From assembly GCA_900320565.1 (NCBI GenBank), contig ONSR01000011.1, forward strand, positions 1 to 64,000: a stretch of DNA of 64,000 nt. Reading direction: 5' to 3'. This DNA is from an uncultured Prevotellaceae bacterium. Its GTDB lineage: Bacteria; Bacteroidota; Bacteroidia; Bacteroidales; Bacteroidaceae. Made by a program: the position numbers and the translations under genes. The notes beneath the pieces are model-generated. The model saw nothing but the letters and a program-made list of their open reading frames with translations. It searched no databases and had not been told where the DNA came from. Shown piece after piece: positions 8,511 through 17,604 of the stretch; position 1 is the stretch's first letter, and each line of letters opens with the position of its first letter.

Positions 8511-10030
8511 AGATAATGGACACCACGCTTCGCGATGGTGAACAGACCAGCGGCGTCAGCTTCATGCCTCACGAGAAGCTGATGATTGCGCGTGCTTTGC
8601 TGCAAGACCTGAATGTAGATAGGATTGAGGTGGCAAGCGCTCGTGTTTCGGAAGGTGAGATGGAGGCAGTGAAGAGCATCTCGCGTTGGGCGAGTCAGAA
8701 TGGCAAGCTCGATAGGGTAGAGGTGCTCGGTTTTGTGGATGAGACGAAGAGCGTGGACTGGATTGTGGAGTGCGGCTGCAAGTGCATGAACCTCCTTTGC
8801 AAAGGGAGCCGGAAGCATTGTGAAGGCCAGCTGCACAAGACACTCGAGGAGCACGTCAGCGATATCCGTCGCACGATTGACTATGCTCAAAAGAAGGGCG
8901 TCAGCGTCAATGTCTATCTCGAGGACTGGAGCAACGGCATGAAGGACAGTCCCGATTACGTCTTTGCCTTGATGGACAAGCTTAGCGAGATGCCGATAGA
9001 ACGCATCATGTTGCCCGACACACTCGGAATCCTCAATCCGATGGAACTTTCCGGCTTCATGACTCAAATGGTGGAGCGCTATCCGTCGTGCCGTTTCGAC
9101 TTCCATGCCCATAATGATTACGACCTTGCCATCAGTAATGTGCTTGCTGCCGTTACTGCCGGTTGCAGGGGCATCCATACCAGCGTCAATGGCTTGGGTG
9201 AGAGAGCAGGAAACGCGCCTCTTGCTAGCGTGCAAGCCGTCCTGAACGACCACCTTCATGTCCTCACGCATATTGACGAGAGTCGTTTGGGCGAGGTGTC
9301 GCGACTCGTGGAGAGTTACAGCGGTATTGCTATTCCGCCAAACAAACCCATCACGGGCGAGAGCGTCTTCACGCAGGTTGCGGGCGTTCATGCTGATGGC
9401 GACAACAAGGCTGGACTCTATCAGAATGCCCTTCTTCCCGAGCGTTTCGGACGTAAGCGTGAGTATGCGCTTGGCAAGAACTCGGGCAAAGCAAACATCC
9501 TTCGCAACCTTGAGGAGCTTGGGCTTGAGCTCTCGCCTGAGCAGACGAAACGCGTTACTGAGCGCATCATCGAGCTTGGTGACAAGAAGGAACTCGTCAC
9601 GCAGGAAGACCTTCCCTATATCGTCAGCGATGTCCTGAAGCATGGAGCACCTGAGGAGCACGTCAAACTGCTCTCTTATGTGGTGACGACGGCTTATGGT
9701 CTCAAGCCTTTGGCAAGCGTTCGCCTTGAAGTGAATGGCGAGACCTACGAGGAGAGTGCCAAGGGAGACGGTCAGTTCGATGCCTTTGTGCGCGCTATTC
9801 GTCACATCTACAAGAACCGTCTTGGGCGTGACTTCCCGTGGTTGACCAACTACACCGTCAGCATTCCTCCCGGAGGCCGGACCGATGCCCTTGTGCAGAC
9901 CGTCATTACTTGGAACTGGAACGACCGCATCCTCCGTACGCGAGGCCTTGATGCCGACCAGACCGAGGCTGCCATCAAGAGCACCATCAAGATGCTGAAC
10001 CTCCTCGAAGACGAGAATAAAAACAAATAA
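8489..10030 (+). CDS. Second 2-isopropylmalate/citramalate synthase-like enzyme
   Basis: HMGL-like acyl-CoA:2-oxoacid condensing enzyme. [13 protein letters not shown] starts the barrel, DFHAHNDYD supplies metal ligands, VNGLGERAGN is the family signature and VHADGDNKAG follows. A LeuA-type regulatory domain occupies about the last 130 residues. It diverges strongly from the leuA product encoded 3.5 kb upstream but sits in the same operon. By analogy with Bacteroidota and other lineages with two such genes, one candidate role is (R)-citramalate synthase, feeding isoleucine synthesis through the LeuCD and LeuB that flank it. Another isopropylmalate synthase is the alternative. The GTG-less start at 8489 overlaps leuD by 22 nt. 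The specificity is inferred. Confidence 0.85.
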   Translation: MGKERTIEIMDTTLRDGEQTSGVSFMPHEKLMIARALLQDLNVDRIEVASARVSEGEMEAVKSISRWASQNGKLDRVEVLGFVDETKSVDWIVECGCKCMNLLCKGSRKHCEGQLHKTLEEHVSDIRRTIDYAQKKGVSVNVYLEDWSNGMKDSPDYVFALMDKLSEMPIERIMLPDTLGILNPMELSGFMTQMVERYPSCRFDFHAHNDYDLAISNVLAAVTAGCRGIHTSVNGLGERAGNAPLASVQAVLNDHLHVLTHIDESRLGEVSRLVESYSGIAIPPNKPITGESVFTQVAGVHADGDNKAGLYQNALLPERFGRKREYALGKNSGKANILRNLEELGLELSPEQTKRVTERIIELGDKKELVTQEDLPYIVSDVLKHGAPEEHVKLLSYVVTTAYGLKPLASVRLEVNGETYEESAKGDGQFDAFVRAIRHIYKNRLGRDFPWLTNYTVSIPPGGRTDALVQTVITWNWNDRILRTRGLDADQTEAAIKSTIKMLNLLEDENKNK

Positions 10031-10039
10031 AACTACAAT

Positions 10040-11119
10040 ATGAAACTCAAAATCGCAGTATTGGCCGGAGATGGTATCGGCCCGGAGATTATGGAACAAG
10101 GCGTGGCTGTGCTTAGCGCAGTTGCCGAGAAGTTCGGTCACGAAGTCAGTTACAAGGAAGCGCTTTGTGGTGCTCATGCCATCGACGAGGTGGGCGACCC
10201 GTTCCCAGAAGAGACGTTCCAGGCTTGTAAGGAGGCCGATGCAGTCCTCTTTGCCAGCGTGGGAGACCCGAAGTTCGACAACAATCCCTCAGCTAAGGTG
10301 CGTCCCGAGCAAGGACTGCTGGCTATGCGCAAGAAACTCGGCCTTTATGCCAACATCCGTCCCGTGGAGACTTTCGACTGCTTGGTGCATAAATCGCCTC
10401 TCAAGGACGAACTGGTGCGTGGTGCTGACTTTGTTTGCATTCGCGAACTGACTGGCGGCATGTATTTTGGCAAGAAGCAGGAGCCTGCAGTCAACGCAGA
10501 TGGTGTGGAGGATGCCCTCGACACGAACTACTACAGCCGCCCCGAGGTGGAGCGAATCTTGCGCGTCGGTTACCAATATGCTCGTGCTCGCAGAAAGCAT
10601 CTGACGGTTGTCGATAAGGCTAACGTCTTGGCTTCCAGCCGTCTGTGGCGCAAGGTGGCGCAGGAGATGATGGGCGAATATCCCGATGTCACGACGGACT
10701 TCATGTACGTGGATAATGCTGCGATGAGGATGATTCAAGACCCTCGTTTCTTCGACGTCATTGTGACCGAGAACACTTTCGGCGACATTCTGACCGACGA
10801 AGGCAGTTGCATCACCGGCAGCATGGGATTGCTTCCGAGCGCTTCTACTGGCAGTTCTACTCCTGTCTTTGAGCCCATTCACGGCAGTTGGCCGCAAGGA
10901 AAGGGCTTGAATATCGCCAATCCGTTGGCTCAGATACTCTCCGTAGCCATGCTTTTCGAGTATTTTGACCTCAAAAATGAGGGAAAACTCATCCGCGAAG
11001 CCGTAAATGCAAGCCTCGACCAAAATGTTCGTACCCCAGAAATACAGGTTGAAGGCGGCGAGAAGTACGGCACAAAGGAAGTGGGAGCCTGGATAGTGAA
11101 GTACATCAAAAATTCATAA
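10040..11119 (+). CDS. leuB: 3-isopropylmalate dehydrogenase
   Basis: NAD-dependent oxidative decarboxylation of 3-isopropylmalate to the leucine 2-oxoacid precursor. Motifs include GDGIGPEI at the N-terminus, the substrate-binding [10 protein letters not shown], and [14 protein letters not shown] with the metal-binding aspartates, plus [10 protein letters not shown]. At 359 residues it is standard. It is the fifth and last biosynthetic gene of the operon, nine bases after the second synthase. The porin that follows 23 bases later may be read through from the same promoter. Confidence 0.95.
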   Translation: MKLKIAVLAGDGIGPEIMEQGVAVLSAVAEKFGHEVSYKEALCGAHAIDEVGDPFPEETFQACKEADAVLFASVGDPKFDNNPSAKVRPEQGLLAMRKKLGLYANIRPVETFDCLVHKSPLKDELVRGADFVCIRELTGGMYFGKKQEPAVNADGVEDALDTNYYSRPEVERILRVGYQYARARRKHLTVVDKANVLASSRLWRKVAQEMMGEYPDVTTDFMYVDNAAMRMIQDPRFFDVIVTENTFGDILTDEGSCITGSMGLLPSASTGSSTPVFEPIHGSWPQGKGLNIANPLAQILSVAMLFEYFDLKNEGKLIREAVNASLDQNVRTPEIQVEGGEKYGTKEVGAWIVKYIKNS

Positions 11120-11142
11120 TTGACTATTCGTAATTGTTTCAG

Positions 11143-12294
11143 ATGCGTAGGCTTCTGTTTTTGCTGCTTTTTTCCGTCTCATTCTTTGCTCAAGCAGAGC
11201 AGACAGACGAGTACGAGGAAGGGTTCTTTACCGCATATCTGAACAGAGCGATTGAGAAGGCCATGTCGAATGATGAAGCGAAAGACGAGCCTCTCCGATA
11301 TGGCCGACACATCACGAAGTACGTCTCGGCTCCTCAATTCGGCGGTTATGTCATCGGAAAGTACGGCTATTCGACTGAAAATGATGCCGACAGGAATAGT
11401 TTCGAGTGCAGAATGGTCAGGATGTATGTCTCCGGAACCATTCTCAGGGACTTCAAATATCGCGTCCAACTCGAGCTGAAGAACCCTGCTATGCGCGACT
11501 ACACGCTGGAGTGGGTTCGTTTCAAGGAGTTTCAGGTCAAAGTTGGACAGTTCAAACGCTGCTTCACTTACGACAATCCCTTGAATCCTTGGGACGTCGG
11601 AATGGGTAACTATTCGCAGGTCGGTCAGCACATGACGGCTTTGCTAAAGGACGATCCAAGTGGTGAAGTCGCTCAGAATGGTCGTGATCTCGGCCTCCAA
11701 CTGCAAGGCGACCTCTTTCCCGTAGGCAAGGACAAGCATCGGCTCATCCGCTATCAAGCCGCAGTTTATAACGGTAACGGACAGAACAAGAAAGACAACA
11801 ACAAGCAGAAGGACTGGATAGGCAACATCCAGGTTCAGCCCATCAAGAACCTCTACATCGGTCTCTTCGGCTGGACAGGCACTTATACAGGCTCGAATGG
11901 GGTAAGCGTGAGGCGCAACAGATGGGCGCTTGGCACCATCTACGAGCATAATGATTGGAGTTTTAGGGCTGAATATGCGCATCATTCGGGACGAAATGTG
12001 CAGGATTTCGATACTGAAACCCAGTCCTGGAACCCAGGCTCTTCCACCGAAGCAGACGGCTGGTATGCCCTTGTCGGCGTGCCTTTTACGCCTTGGCTGA
12101 AGGTCTATTGCTGCTACGATGTGTATCGTGAGGATGCAACTTGGGGGTCGATGAAGAGCATTTACGGCATTTGCCCAAACTTTCAACTGCACAAGAACCT
12201 CAAGTTTCAAGTGCAATACAACTATATTAACGACAGGACTTCAACAGATCGGAACTACCATGAACTATGGGCACAAGCGTACGTAAGGTTCTAA
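11143..12294 (+). CDS. Outer-membrane porin, OprO/OprP-like
   Basis: The signal peptide MRRLLFLLLFSVSFFAQA is followed by a beta-rich chain with alternating aromatic strands (FQVKVGQFKRCF, NLYIGLFGWTGTY) and a final aromatic residue (YVRF), typical of outer-membrane barrels. It resembles the phosphate-selective porin O/P group; the substrate is unknown. The ATG at 11143 was chosen over a TTG three codons upstream. It begins a three-gene cluster with a polytopic membrane protein (28-nt overlap) and a CxxCH lipoprotein. Confidence 0.75.
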   Translation: MRRLLFLLLFSVSFFAQAEQTDEYEEGFFTAYLNRAIEKAMSNDEAKDEPLRYGRHITKYVSAPQFGGYVIGKYGYSTENDADRNSFECRMVRMYVSGTILRDFKYRVQLELKNPAMRDYTLEWVRFKEFQVKVGQFKRCFTYDNPLNPWDVGMGNYSQVGQHMTALLKDDPSGEVAQNGRDLGLQLQGDLFPVGKDKHRLIRYQAAVYNGNGQNKKDNNKQKDWIGNIQVQPIKNLYIGLFGWTGTYTGSNGVSVRRNRWALGTIYEHNDWSFRAEYAHHSGRNVQDFDTETQSWNPGSSTEADGWYALVGVPFTPWLKVYCCYDVYREDATWGSMKSIYGICPNFQLHKNLKFQVQYNYINDRTSTDRNYHELWAQAYVRF

Positions 12295-14159
12295 AGAATA
12301 AAAGGCTGCTTTGGCTTCTAGCTTATGTCATCTTTTTTGTCGCGTTGGCTTGGTACTTCCTTTACATGAAGAATGCCGACACGATGTACTTCTTGCAGGA
12401 CCGGGGCTGGTGGAACAGTACTTCGCTCTTCTTCAAGGATTGCATTTCGGTGCCTGGAGGCTTGCTCGCATGGGCAGGTTCTTTCCTGACGCAAATCTTC
12501 TATTATCCGGCCTTGGGCTGTCTGTTGCTCATTCTTCTCTGGCTGCTGACGTTCGGATTGGCAAAATACTCGTTCAAAGTTCCTAGTGAATGGAGTTTTC
12601 TACTCTTTATTCCCTTGGCGGCTCTGCTTTGCAGCATTATTCAGTTGGGCTATTGGGTTTACCTCCTTAAAGACGTAGATTATGTCTTTTACCATTCCTT
12701 AGGGCTTTTTGCTGCCTTACTTCTATCGTTACCTTTCTGGCGATATCTGCCAGTTAAAGTGGAGATTCAGGGTGGGGGGGCACTCGCTTGGATACCATTA
12801 GTTGCAGCTTTGTTCTACTATCCGCTAGGTATCTATGCAATGTTGGCAGCAGTATTGAGCGCAATACAAACTTCAATCTGCCTCTCTAAAAGAAAGTCGA
12901 ATACTTTTTCTGCATTTTTTCTCCCTGTATTTTTGCTAGTCTTAACCCTTGGATTGGTGCCTCTTTTGGAGACTTCCGGAACTACTCAGATGCGTCCGGA
13001 CCAGCCCTGGACTTATGGTTTCCACAAGTTCGAACTCGACACCTTAAGGGATTATAGTCTCGAGATACCCTTCTATGTAGCGATTCTCGCACCCGTATTC
13101 TTTCCATTCATCAGGTTAATTAAGGTGAAGAAGCTTTGGCAAAGTCAAGGTATCATGTTTTTGGTAGCCTTAGCTATGCTGCTATGCTTGTCGAAGCGAG
13201 ACTTCAAGGACTACAATTTCCATGCTGAACTGCGGATGCAAAGAGCGGTGGAGGAGTGCAGATGGAACGATGTCCTTCGTGAGGCAGCTTTGGCGAAAGG
13301 TCCTGTCACAAGGGAGATGATTATGTTTAGGGATATAGCTCTCATCAACAGAGGCGAGCTGTGCACCAAACGCTACATATATAATAATGAAAGTATATTG
13401 CCCGAAACAGTCAGCGACTCAATTCATATCCGTATTGCCGACCAAGCTGCCGACCTCATCTACTACAACTACGGAGAGACAATCTTCGGCATTCGTCGGG
13501 CAATGGAGCGTTGCATGCACTATGGATACTCGTATTATACCATGCGAATGCTTGCGCAATGTGCTCTGGTTAATGGTGAAAAAGATAATGTTAAGAAGTA
13601 CCTTCGCATCTTGAGCCGCACGACTTTCCAGAAGAAATGGGCTATGGAGATGAAGCGTTTCGTTGATGACGAGAATCTCTTCCGTACAGATAATCGTTTC
13701 CGGATGCCTTTCAAACTCTATAACGAGGGGTCGGAACTGGTTGGGGTTGACGACAAATATGTGGAACTAACCATTTTGAACAAGTGGATGTACTCGCTTA
13801 CCAACGACCCTGAAGCTCAAGAAGTAGCTCTCGGTTGCGCTATGATAATGCGCAATTCGAAGTGCTTCTGGTCGCAAGTTCAGCAATATTATAACATCAA
13901 TCAAGGCAAATCTTTCCCCACACATGTGCAGGAGGCAATGCTCTACGAAGTGTATGCTTTGAATTTCCAAGGCGTCAATCTCTCCTTTGTGAAGTTCGAC
14001 GAACGTGTGTTAGAGCGATATAAATCCTTCATCAGCAAAGTGAAACAGTATCAAAGTCAAGGCATGGACGACAAACAAATCGGCAGTCTTCTCCGTTCTG
14101 AGTTCTGCGATACATATATGTGGGACTATTATGTCCTGCGAGAAATTCAAACTAATTGA
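12267..14159 (+). CDS. Large polytopic inner-membrane protein (DUF6057-like)
   Basis: The 630-residue protein has about ten hydrophobic helices in its first 310 residues, then a soluble helical region rich in Tyr and Arg that may contain TPR-like helices (about 330-600). I believe it matches the DUF6057 group seen in Bacteroidales, which has no established function. It overlaps the porin gene by 28 nt and nearly abuts the following lipoprotein gene, so the three are probably one operon. A run of seven G at 12774-12780 falls in the coding region. Confidence 0.65.
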   Translation: MGTSVRKVLKNKRLLWLLAYVIFFVALAWYFLYMKNADTMYFLQDRGWWNSTSLFFKDCISVPGGLLAWAGSFLTQIFYYPALGCLLLILLWLLTFGLAKYSFKVPSEWSFLLFIPLAALLCSIIQLGYWVYLLKDVDYVFYHSLGLFAALLLSLPFWRYLPVKVEIQGGGALAWIPLVAALFYYPLGIYAMLAAVLSAIQTSICLSKRKSNTFSAFFLPVFLLVLTLGLVPLLETSGTTQMRPDQPWTYGFHKFELDTLRDYSLEIPFYVAILAPVFFPFIRLIKVKKLWQSQGIMFLVALAMLLCLSKRDFKDYNFHAELRMQRAVEECRWNDVLREAALAKGPVTREMIMFRDIALINRGELCTKRYIYNNESILPETVSDSIHIRIADQAADLIYYNYGETIFGIRRAMERCMHYGYSYYTMRMLAQCALVNGEKDNVKKYLRILSRTTFQKKWAMEMKRFVDDENLFRTDNRFRMPFKLYNEGSELVGVDDKYVELTILNKWMYSLTNDPEAQEVALGCAMIMRNSKCFWSQVQQYYNINQGKSFPTHVQEAMLYEVYALNFQGVNLSFVKFDERVLERYKSFISKVKQYQSQGMDDKQIGSLLRSEFCDTYMWDYYVLREIQTN

Positions 14160-14164
14160 TTGCC

Positions 14165-15646
14165 ATGAAATACAGAATCCTCCTTCTTTTGCTTTTGGTT
14201 ACTTCCTGTAGCAAGCATCCCTCGTTGCCGACGAGTTTTACTGAGGTGAACGAGACTCCCCATATCTTTCCGGATTACGTGGATGTAATGGTGCCGCCAA
14301 ACATAGCCCCGCTCAATTTCCTTGTCGATGATGTGGAGGATGTCGTGGCAGAAATCAAGAGCCAAGCGTCAAGAGTGACATTCGGAGGCAAGAAAAACAA
14401 GATGCAAATCGACGAGAAAGAGTGGCACGAACTGCTTGCCGAAGCAAAAGGGAAGAGCCTTTCCGTCAGAGTCTATACGAAGAAGGACGGCAAATGGTTG
14501 GCTTACAAGCCTTTCTCGATTGATGTAGCAGAGGAAGATATTGACCCGTATGTCTCTTTTCGCGTGCTTCCTCCGACCTTTGTAGGCTATGATGAACTGT
14601 CGATTCGCCAGCGGAATTTGACCAGTTTCGAGGAGACGACTATCTACAACAACCGTCAAATCTCTCATGGTCTCGAGGGACAATGCATCAATTGCCATAG
14701 CTATCAGAATTACGGAACAAGCAACATGATGTTCCACACCCGTATGCAGAACCCGGGTACCATGATTGTGAGCGACGGAGAACTCATCTTCGTGAATCTC
14801 AAGACAGATGGAATGATATCGGCTGCCGCTTATAACTCGTGGCATCCACACCTTCCCATTATCGCCTTCAGCACGGATCACACCATGCAGAGCTTTCATA
14901 CTCGCGACATTACGAAGGTCGAAGTCATGGAATCAGCAAGCGACCTTGTCATCTATGACGTGAAGAAGAATCGTGTGCAAGTCGTTCTGAACGATTCTAC
15001 GGAATGGGAACTCTTCCCGTCTTGGAGTCCTGACGGCAAGTATCTATATTACTGTTCGGCTCATTATGAGTATCACCAAGGGTATGAGGACACAGATGAA
15101 CTGCTGAAAAACTACAAGCAATTACAGTACAACCTGTACCGACTCTCATTTGATGCCGATTCGATGGCTTTCGGAGAGCCTGAACTCATCTATGATGCTC
15201 GCAGCAAGAATCGAAGTGCTGTGCAGCCTCGCGTGTCTCAAGACGGTCGTTATGTGCTCTTCGCAGAAGGTCCGAATGGGCTTTTTCACATCTGGCACAC
15301 GAGTGCGGAGATAGAAATTCTTGACCTCCAGACAGGTGAACTTCTCGATACCAAAGCGATGAACAGTTCCCTTCCTGAGAGCTATCCGTCCTTCTCGAGC
15401 AACGATAGATGGATAATGTTCGAGAGTCGGCGTGATGACGGAAACTACACGAGGACCTACTTCGCATATTTCGACAAGCAGGGCAAAGTTCACAAACCCT
15501 TCATGATGCCTGCCGAAGACCCCGAATATTTCCGTCTGTTGCTGCGTAGTTGGAGCCGTCCTGAACTCATGAAAGAGCCCGTCCGCATCACTCCAAGGCA
15601 GTTCTACGAAAAGATTCTTACGGAACCTTTAAAAGTTTCCAATTAA
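14165..15646 (+). CDS. PD40 beta-propeller lipoprotein with a CxxCH heme-type motif
   Basis: The start MKYRILLLLLLVTSC carries a lipobox with Cys after LVTS, so it should be lipid-anchored in the envelope. The middle contains CINCHS, a single c-type heme attachment signature, near residue 177. Downstream are WD40/TolB-like repeats, for example ELFPSWSPDGKYLYY, PRVSQDGRYVLFAEG and PSFSSNDRWIMFESR. This combination suggests a cell-surface or periplasmic cytochrome-like propeller, but no partner oxidoreductase is nearby. It is translated directly after the polytopic membrane protein. Whether heme is really attached cannot be seen here. Confidence 0.75.
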   Translation: MKYRILLLLLLVTSCSKHPSLPTSFTEVNETPHIFPDYVDVMVPPNIAPLNFLVDDVEDVVAEIKSQASRVTFGGKKNKMQIDEKEWHELLAEAKGKSLSVRVYTKKDGKWLAYKPFSIDVAEEDIDPYVSFRVLPPTFVGYDELSIRQRNLTSFEETTIYNNRQISHGLEGQCINCHSYQNYGTSNMMFHTRMQNPGTMIVSDGELIFVNLKTDGMISAAAYNSWHPHLPIIAFSTDHTMQSFHTRDITKVEVMESASDLVIYDVKKNRVQVVLNDSTEWELFPSWSPDGKYLYYCSAHYEYHQGYEDTDELLKNYKQLQYNLYRLSFDADSMAFGEPELIYDARSKNRSAVQPRVSQDGRYVLFAEGPNGLFHIWHTSAEIEILDLQTGELLDTKAMNSSLPESYPSFSSNDRWIMFESRRDDGNYTRTYFAYFDKQGKVHKPFMMPAEDPEYFRLLLRSWSRPELMKEPVRITPRQFYEKILTEPLKVSN

Positions 15647-15675
15647 GAAACGTCAAGCCTCCTTAAGGTATTTGC

Positions 15676-15785
15676 CAAACTTAACGTGCCATCTTTGCAA
15701 TTTCGACGTGTCGAGTTTGCTGATTCGACGTGTCGAGTTTGCTGATTCGACATGCCGAGTTTCTAAGGTAAACGTGAGATGTCAT
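15676..15785 (+). repeat. 22-bp-period intergenic array A (5 units)
   Basis: Five consecutive 22-bp units begin at 15676, 15698, 15720, 15742 and 15764. Two carry TCGACGTGTCGA and one its variant TCGACATGCCGA; the first is TTAACGTGCCAT. They are joined by GTTTG/CTTTG segments. It lies between the CxxCH lipoprotein gene and the NusG-like gene; the rest of the 15647-15912 gap holds only the promoter at 15888. Confidence 0.85.
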
Positions 15786-15887
15786 TCAAAGCGGCATTGC
15801 ATCACGTTTTGGGCAACTTCGCAAAGGAATTGGAGAATAGTTATGCACTTTGTCGGAATTTTCTTTGGAAGTTTCGATTCTTTTTGC

Positions 15888-15895
15888 TATCTTTG
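15888..15895 (+). promoter_or_regulatory. -7 element of the NusG-like gene
   Basis: TATCTTTG matches TAnnTTTG and lies 17 nt before the ATG at 15913. It supports that start over the longer upstream reading frame. Confidence 0.7.
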
Positions 15896-15912
15896 CATTC
15901 AGAAATGTAGAT

Positions 15913-16788
15913 ATGAAACCTAATACCAACACTAATTTAACCAATAATCAGCCTATGCCGTGGCTTGTAATGTACTGCAACAATGGCGACATCAGCATCC
16001 TCGACATATTAGAACATAAGAAGGCTGAAAGCAAGACGACTGGAATCCTGGATTTCTTTGTGCCTCTGGACGTTACACGACTCGTTGTCGAAGGTAAATC
16101 CATTGAGCATAAGCGTCTTATAGCCGGCAATTATATCTTCCTTAGGGCAACCAGAGAAGACATACTTCGACTTCGGCAGGAACCGCCTTTCGATGCAACT
16201 TTGCGTTTCCTTCACCCAGCAACGTCTCCAACATGTTGCATCTATATATCCGACGAAGAGATGCTGATGATGCAAAAAGTCGTTGATATTATGGAGGGCG
16301 AAGTCGAATACTTCGTTCCAAGCAGCAAAGAACTGATGGCAGGAGATATAGTTTCTGTTTTCGAAGGCGAGTTTTCTGGCATAAAAGGTGTATTGGAAAG
16401 TGTCAAGGGACACGAAGGTGGATGCATCATCGTTCCTCTTGGTAATGTCCTAGCTGTGCGTACCCCAAGGATTTCAGCCAACAATCTTCAACTTCTTGAC
16501 TTAGCAAAAGTAACAGACGGCAAAGGAAAATCCTATACATCACGCGCGTATAAGAAAGTCCGTACCCTTATCGCAGACAGTGAAAAGCTGCTAGAAGAGA
16601 AGAAATCACAAGGCTCCCTCAGCGAATCCTCGCAGCTTGAAGCACAAAGATTCGTCAAGCGGTTTTCCTCTTTACAACTAAGTGGAAAGATAAAAGTAAT
16701 GCATGCTCAGGCTATTTATAACCTTTTAATAGCCTTAGGAGACACAGAAAGTGATTTGTTCCTGCATTTCAAGAACATGCTTCCGTAG
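15913..16788 (+). CDS. NusG/UpxY-like transcription antitermination factor with C-terminal extension
   Basis: A NusG-type N-terminal domain is suggested by WLVMYCNNG followed by DFFVPLDVTRLVV. A KOW segment is clear at about 160-215 (MAGDIVSVFEGEFSGIKGVL, ending IIVPLGNVLAVRTPRI). Unlike the roughly 170-residue capsule regulators UpxY, this 291-residue protein adds some 75 helical residues after the KOW domain. In Bacteroidales such paralogues usually head polysaccharide loci, but here the next genes are minus-strand cell-division genes. It therefore looks like an orphan. It could still be a NusG-like regulator acting elsewhere. Confidence 0.7.
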   Translation: MKPNTNTNLTNNQPMPWLVMYCNNGDISILDILEHKKAESKTTGILDFFVPLDVTRLVVEGKSIEHKRLIAGNYIFLRATREDILRLRQEPPFDATLRFLHPATSPTCCIYISDEEMLMMQKVVDIMEGEVEYFVPSSKELMAGDIVSVFEGEFSGIKGVLESVKGHEGGCIIVPLGNVLAVRTPRISANNLQLLDLAKVTDGKGKSYTSRAYKKVRTLIADSEKLLEEKKSQGSLSESSQLEAQRFVKRFSSLQLSGKIKVMHAQAIYNLLIALGDTESDLFLHFKNMLP

Positions 16789-16822
16789 GTTTTGAGAAGA
16801 TTATGGATTTATCAAATAAGAA

Positions 16823-17188
16823 TCATTCCTTCTTCAGTTCCTGTGGAATGCGGAAGCTGGTGTAGAGTTCCAGCACGCAGCCGATTGTCAGGGCAACAAC
16901 CCATTCCTGTCTGCGGAAAGGTCCCCATTGATGTTGCTGCATGCTCATCATCACCAAAGTGAGCACGAAACAGCAGCAGGCAAGTAGTTGTTGGCGGCGA
17001 AGACGAATGAGTGTGATGTTCCTCCCCAAGTACTCCGTCTGCACTTGCATCAGGCTAAACATCAAAGTTCCTATGCCGAAGACATACATCCCCACCATAG
17101 GATACATTATATATATTGCTGCTCCGACGAGCATCAAAACAGCTCCGATGCGGAAACACCAGTTCTGAAGTGGGGTAAGTTCTCTCAT
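16823..17188 (-). CDS. Small four-helix membrane protein of unknown function
   Basis: The 121-residue protein has about four hydrophobic segments (IGAVLMLVGAAIYIMY, YVFGIGTLMFSLM, LLACCCFVLTLVMM, VVALTIGCVLELY) and ends with basic and acidic residues. I recognise no family motif. Its start overlaps the stop of the FtsB-like gene by four bases, so the two are translated from one message. That makes an envelope or division-linked role possible, but nothing in the sequence proves it. Confidence 0.65.
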   Translation of the reverse strand: MRELTPLQNWCFRIGAVLMLVGAAIYIMYPMVGMYVFGIGTLMFSLMQVQTEYLGRNITLIRLRRQQLLACCCFVLTLVMMSMQQHQWGPFRRQEWVVALTIGCVLELYTSFRIPQELKKE

Positions 17189-17526
17189 TCCTCGTCTGTT
17201 TCAGCAGGTTCCTCGTTGCCCTCCTCTTGCTCGCCGACAAAGACAAACACATCCTCGTTGGCACGTTTCATGTGGTAACGCTCGCGAGCAATCTTTTCTA
17301 CAGCCTTCGGATTGTTCTCCAAGTCACGAATCTTCCTGTCGGCTTCGTTGTATTGTTGCTTGTAATTTGCAATTTCTTTCCTAAGGTTGTCAATGCGTAC
17401 ACGACGCGGATGGCGGTTCAGGAAACTGTCTTCGTCCACCACGCCCACAATCAAGACAATAAGTAGAACTGTGAGTAGATATTTATGCTTGCACATAAAA
17501 AGCCAAGCGGAATGTATTTTGCTCAT
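17185..17526 (-). CDS. FtsB/DivIC-like septum formation protein
   Basis: A short cytoplasmic tail, one transmembrane helix (LLTVLLIVLIVGVV) and a coiled coil (about 45-70, IDNLRKEIANYKQQYNEADR) are followed by NPKAVEKIARERYHMKRANE, the end signature of FtsB/DivIC proteins. It should join FtsL and FtsQ in the divisome. An acidic tail of about 15 residues closes the 113-residue protein. It is transcribed from the -7 element at 17552-17559, divergent from dnaX. Confidence 0.85.
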   Translation of the reverse strand: MSKIHSAWLFMCKHKYLLTVLLIVLIVGVVDEDSFLNRHPRRVRIDNLRKEIANYKQQYNEADRKIRDLENNPKAVEKIARERYHMKRANEDVFVFVGEQEEGNEEPAETDEE

Positions 17527-17551
17527 AAGAAGTCTGTAATTTAATTTTCCG

Positions 17552-17559
17552 CAAAGTTA
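17552..17559 (-). promoter_or_regulatory. -7 element for the FtsB-like gene
   Basis: The minus strand reads TAACTTTG, 25 nt from the ATG at 17526. Confidence 0.65.
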
Positions 17560-17573
17560 CGAAAAAAGTTTGT

Positions 17574-17594
17574 AGTTCATAGTTCATAGTTCAT
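17574..17594 (+). repeat. AGTTCAT heptamer x3 at the dnaX promoter
   Basis: Three exact AGTTCAT units lie directly upstream of the dnaX -7 element and cover the place of its -33 box. Unit number could therefore alter promoter spacing. Confidence 0.75.
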
Positions 17595-17604
17595 ATTTTT
17601 TTCT

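Noticed and set aside
8441..10177. 578-residue minus-strand frame opposite the second synthase
   Set aside because: Antisense shadow of a clear enzyme; low-complexity His/Leu-rich translation.
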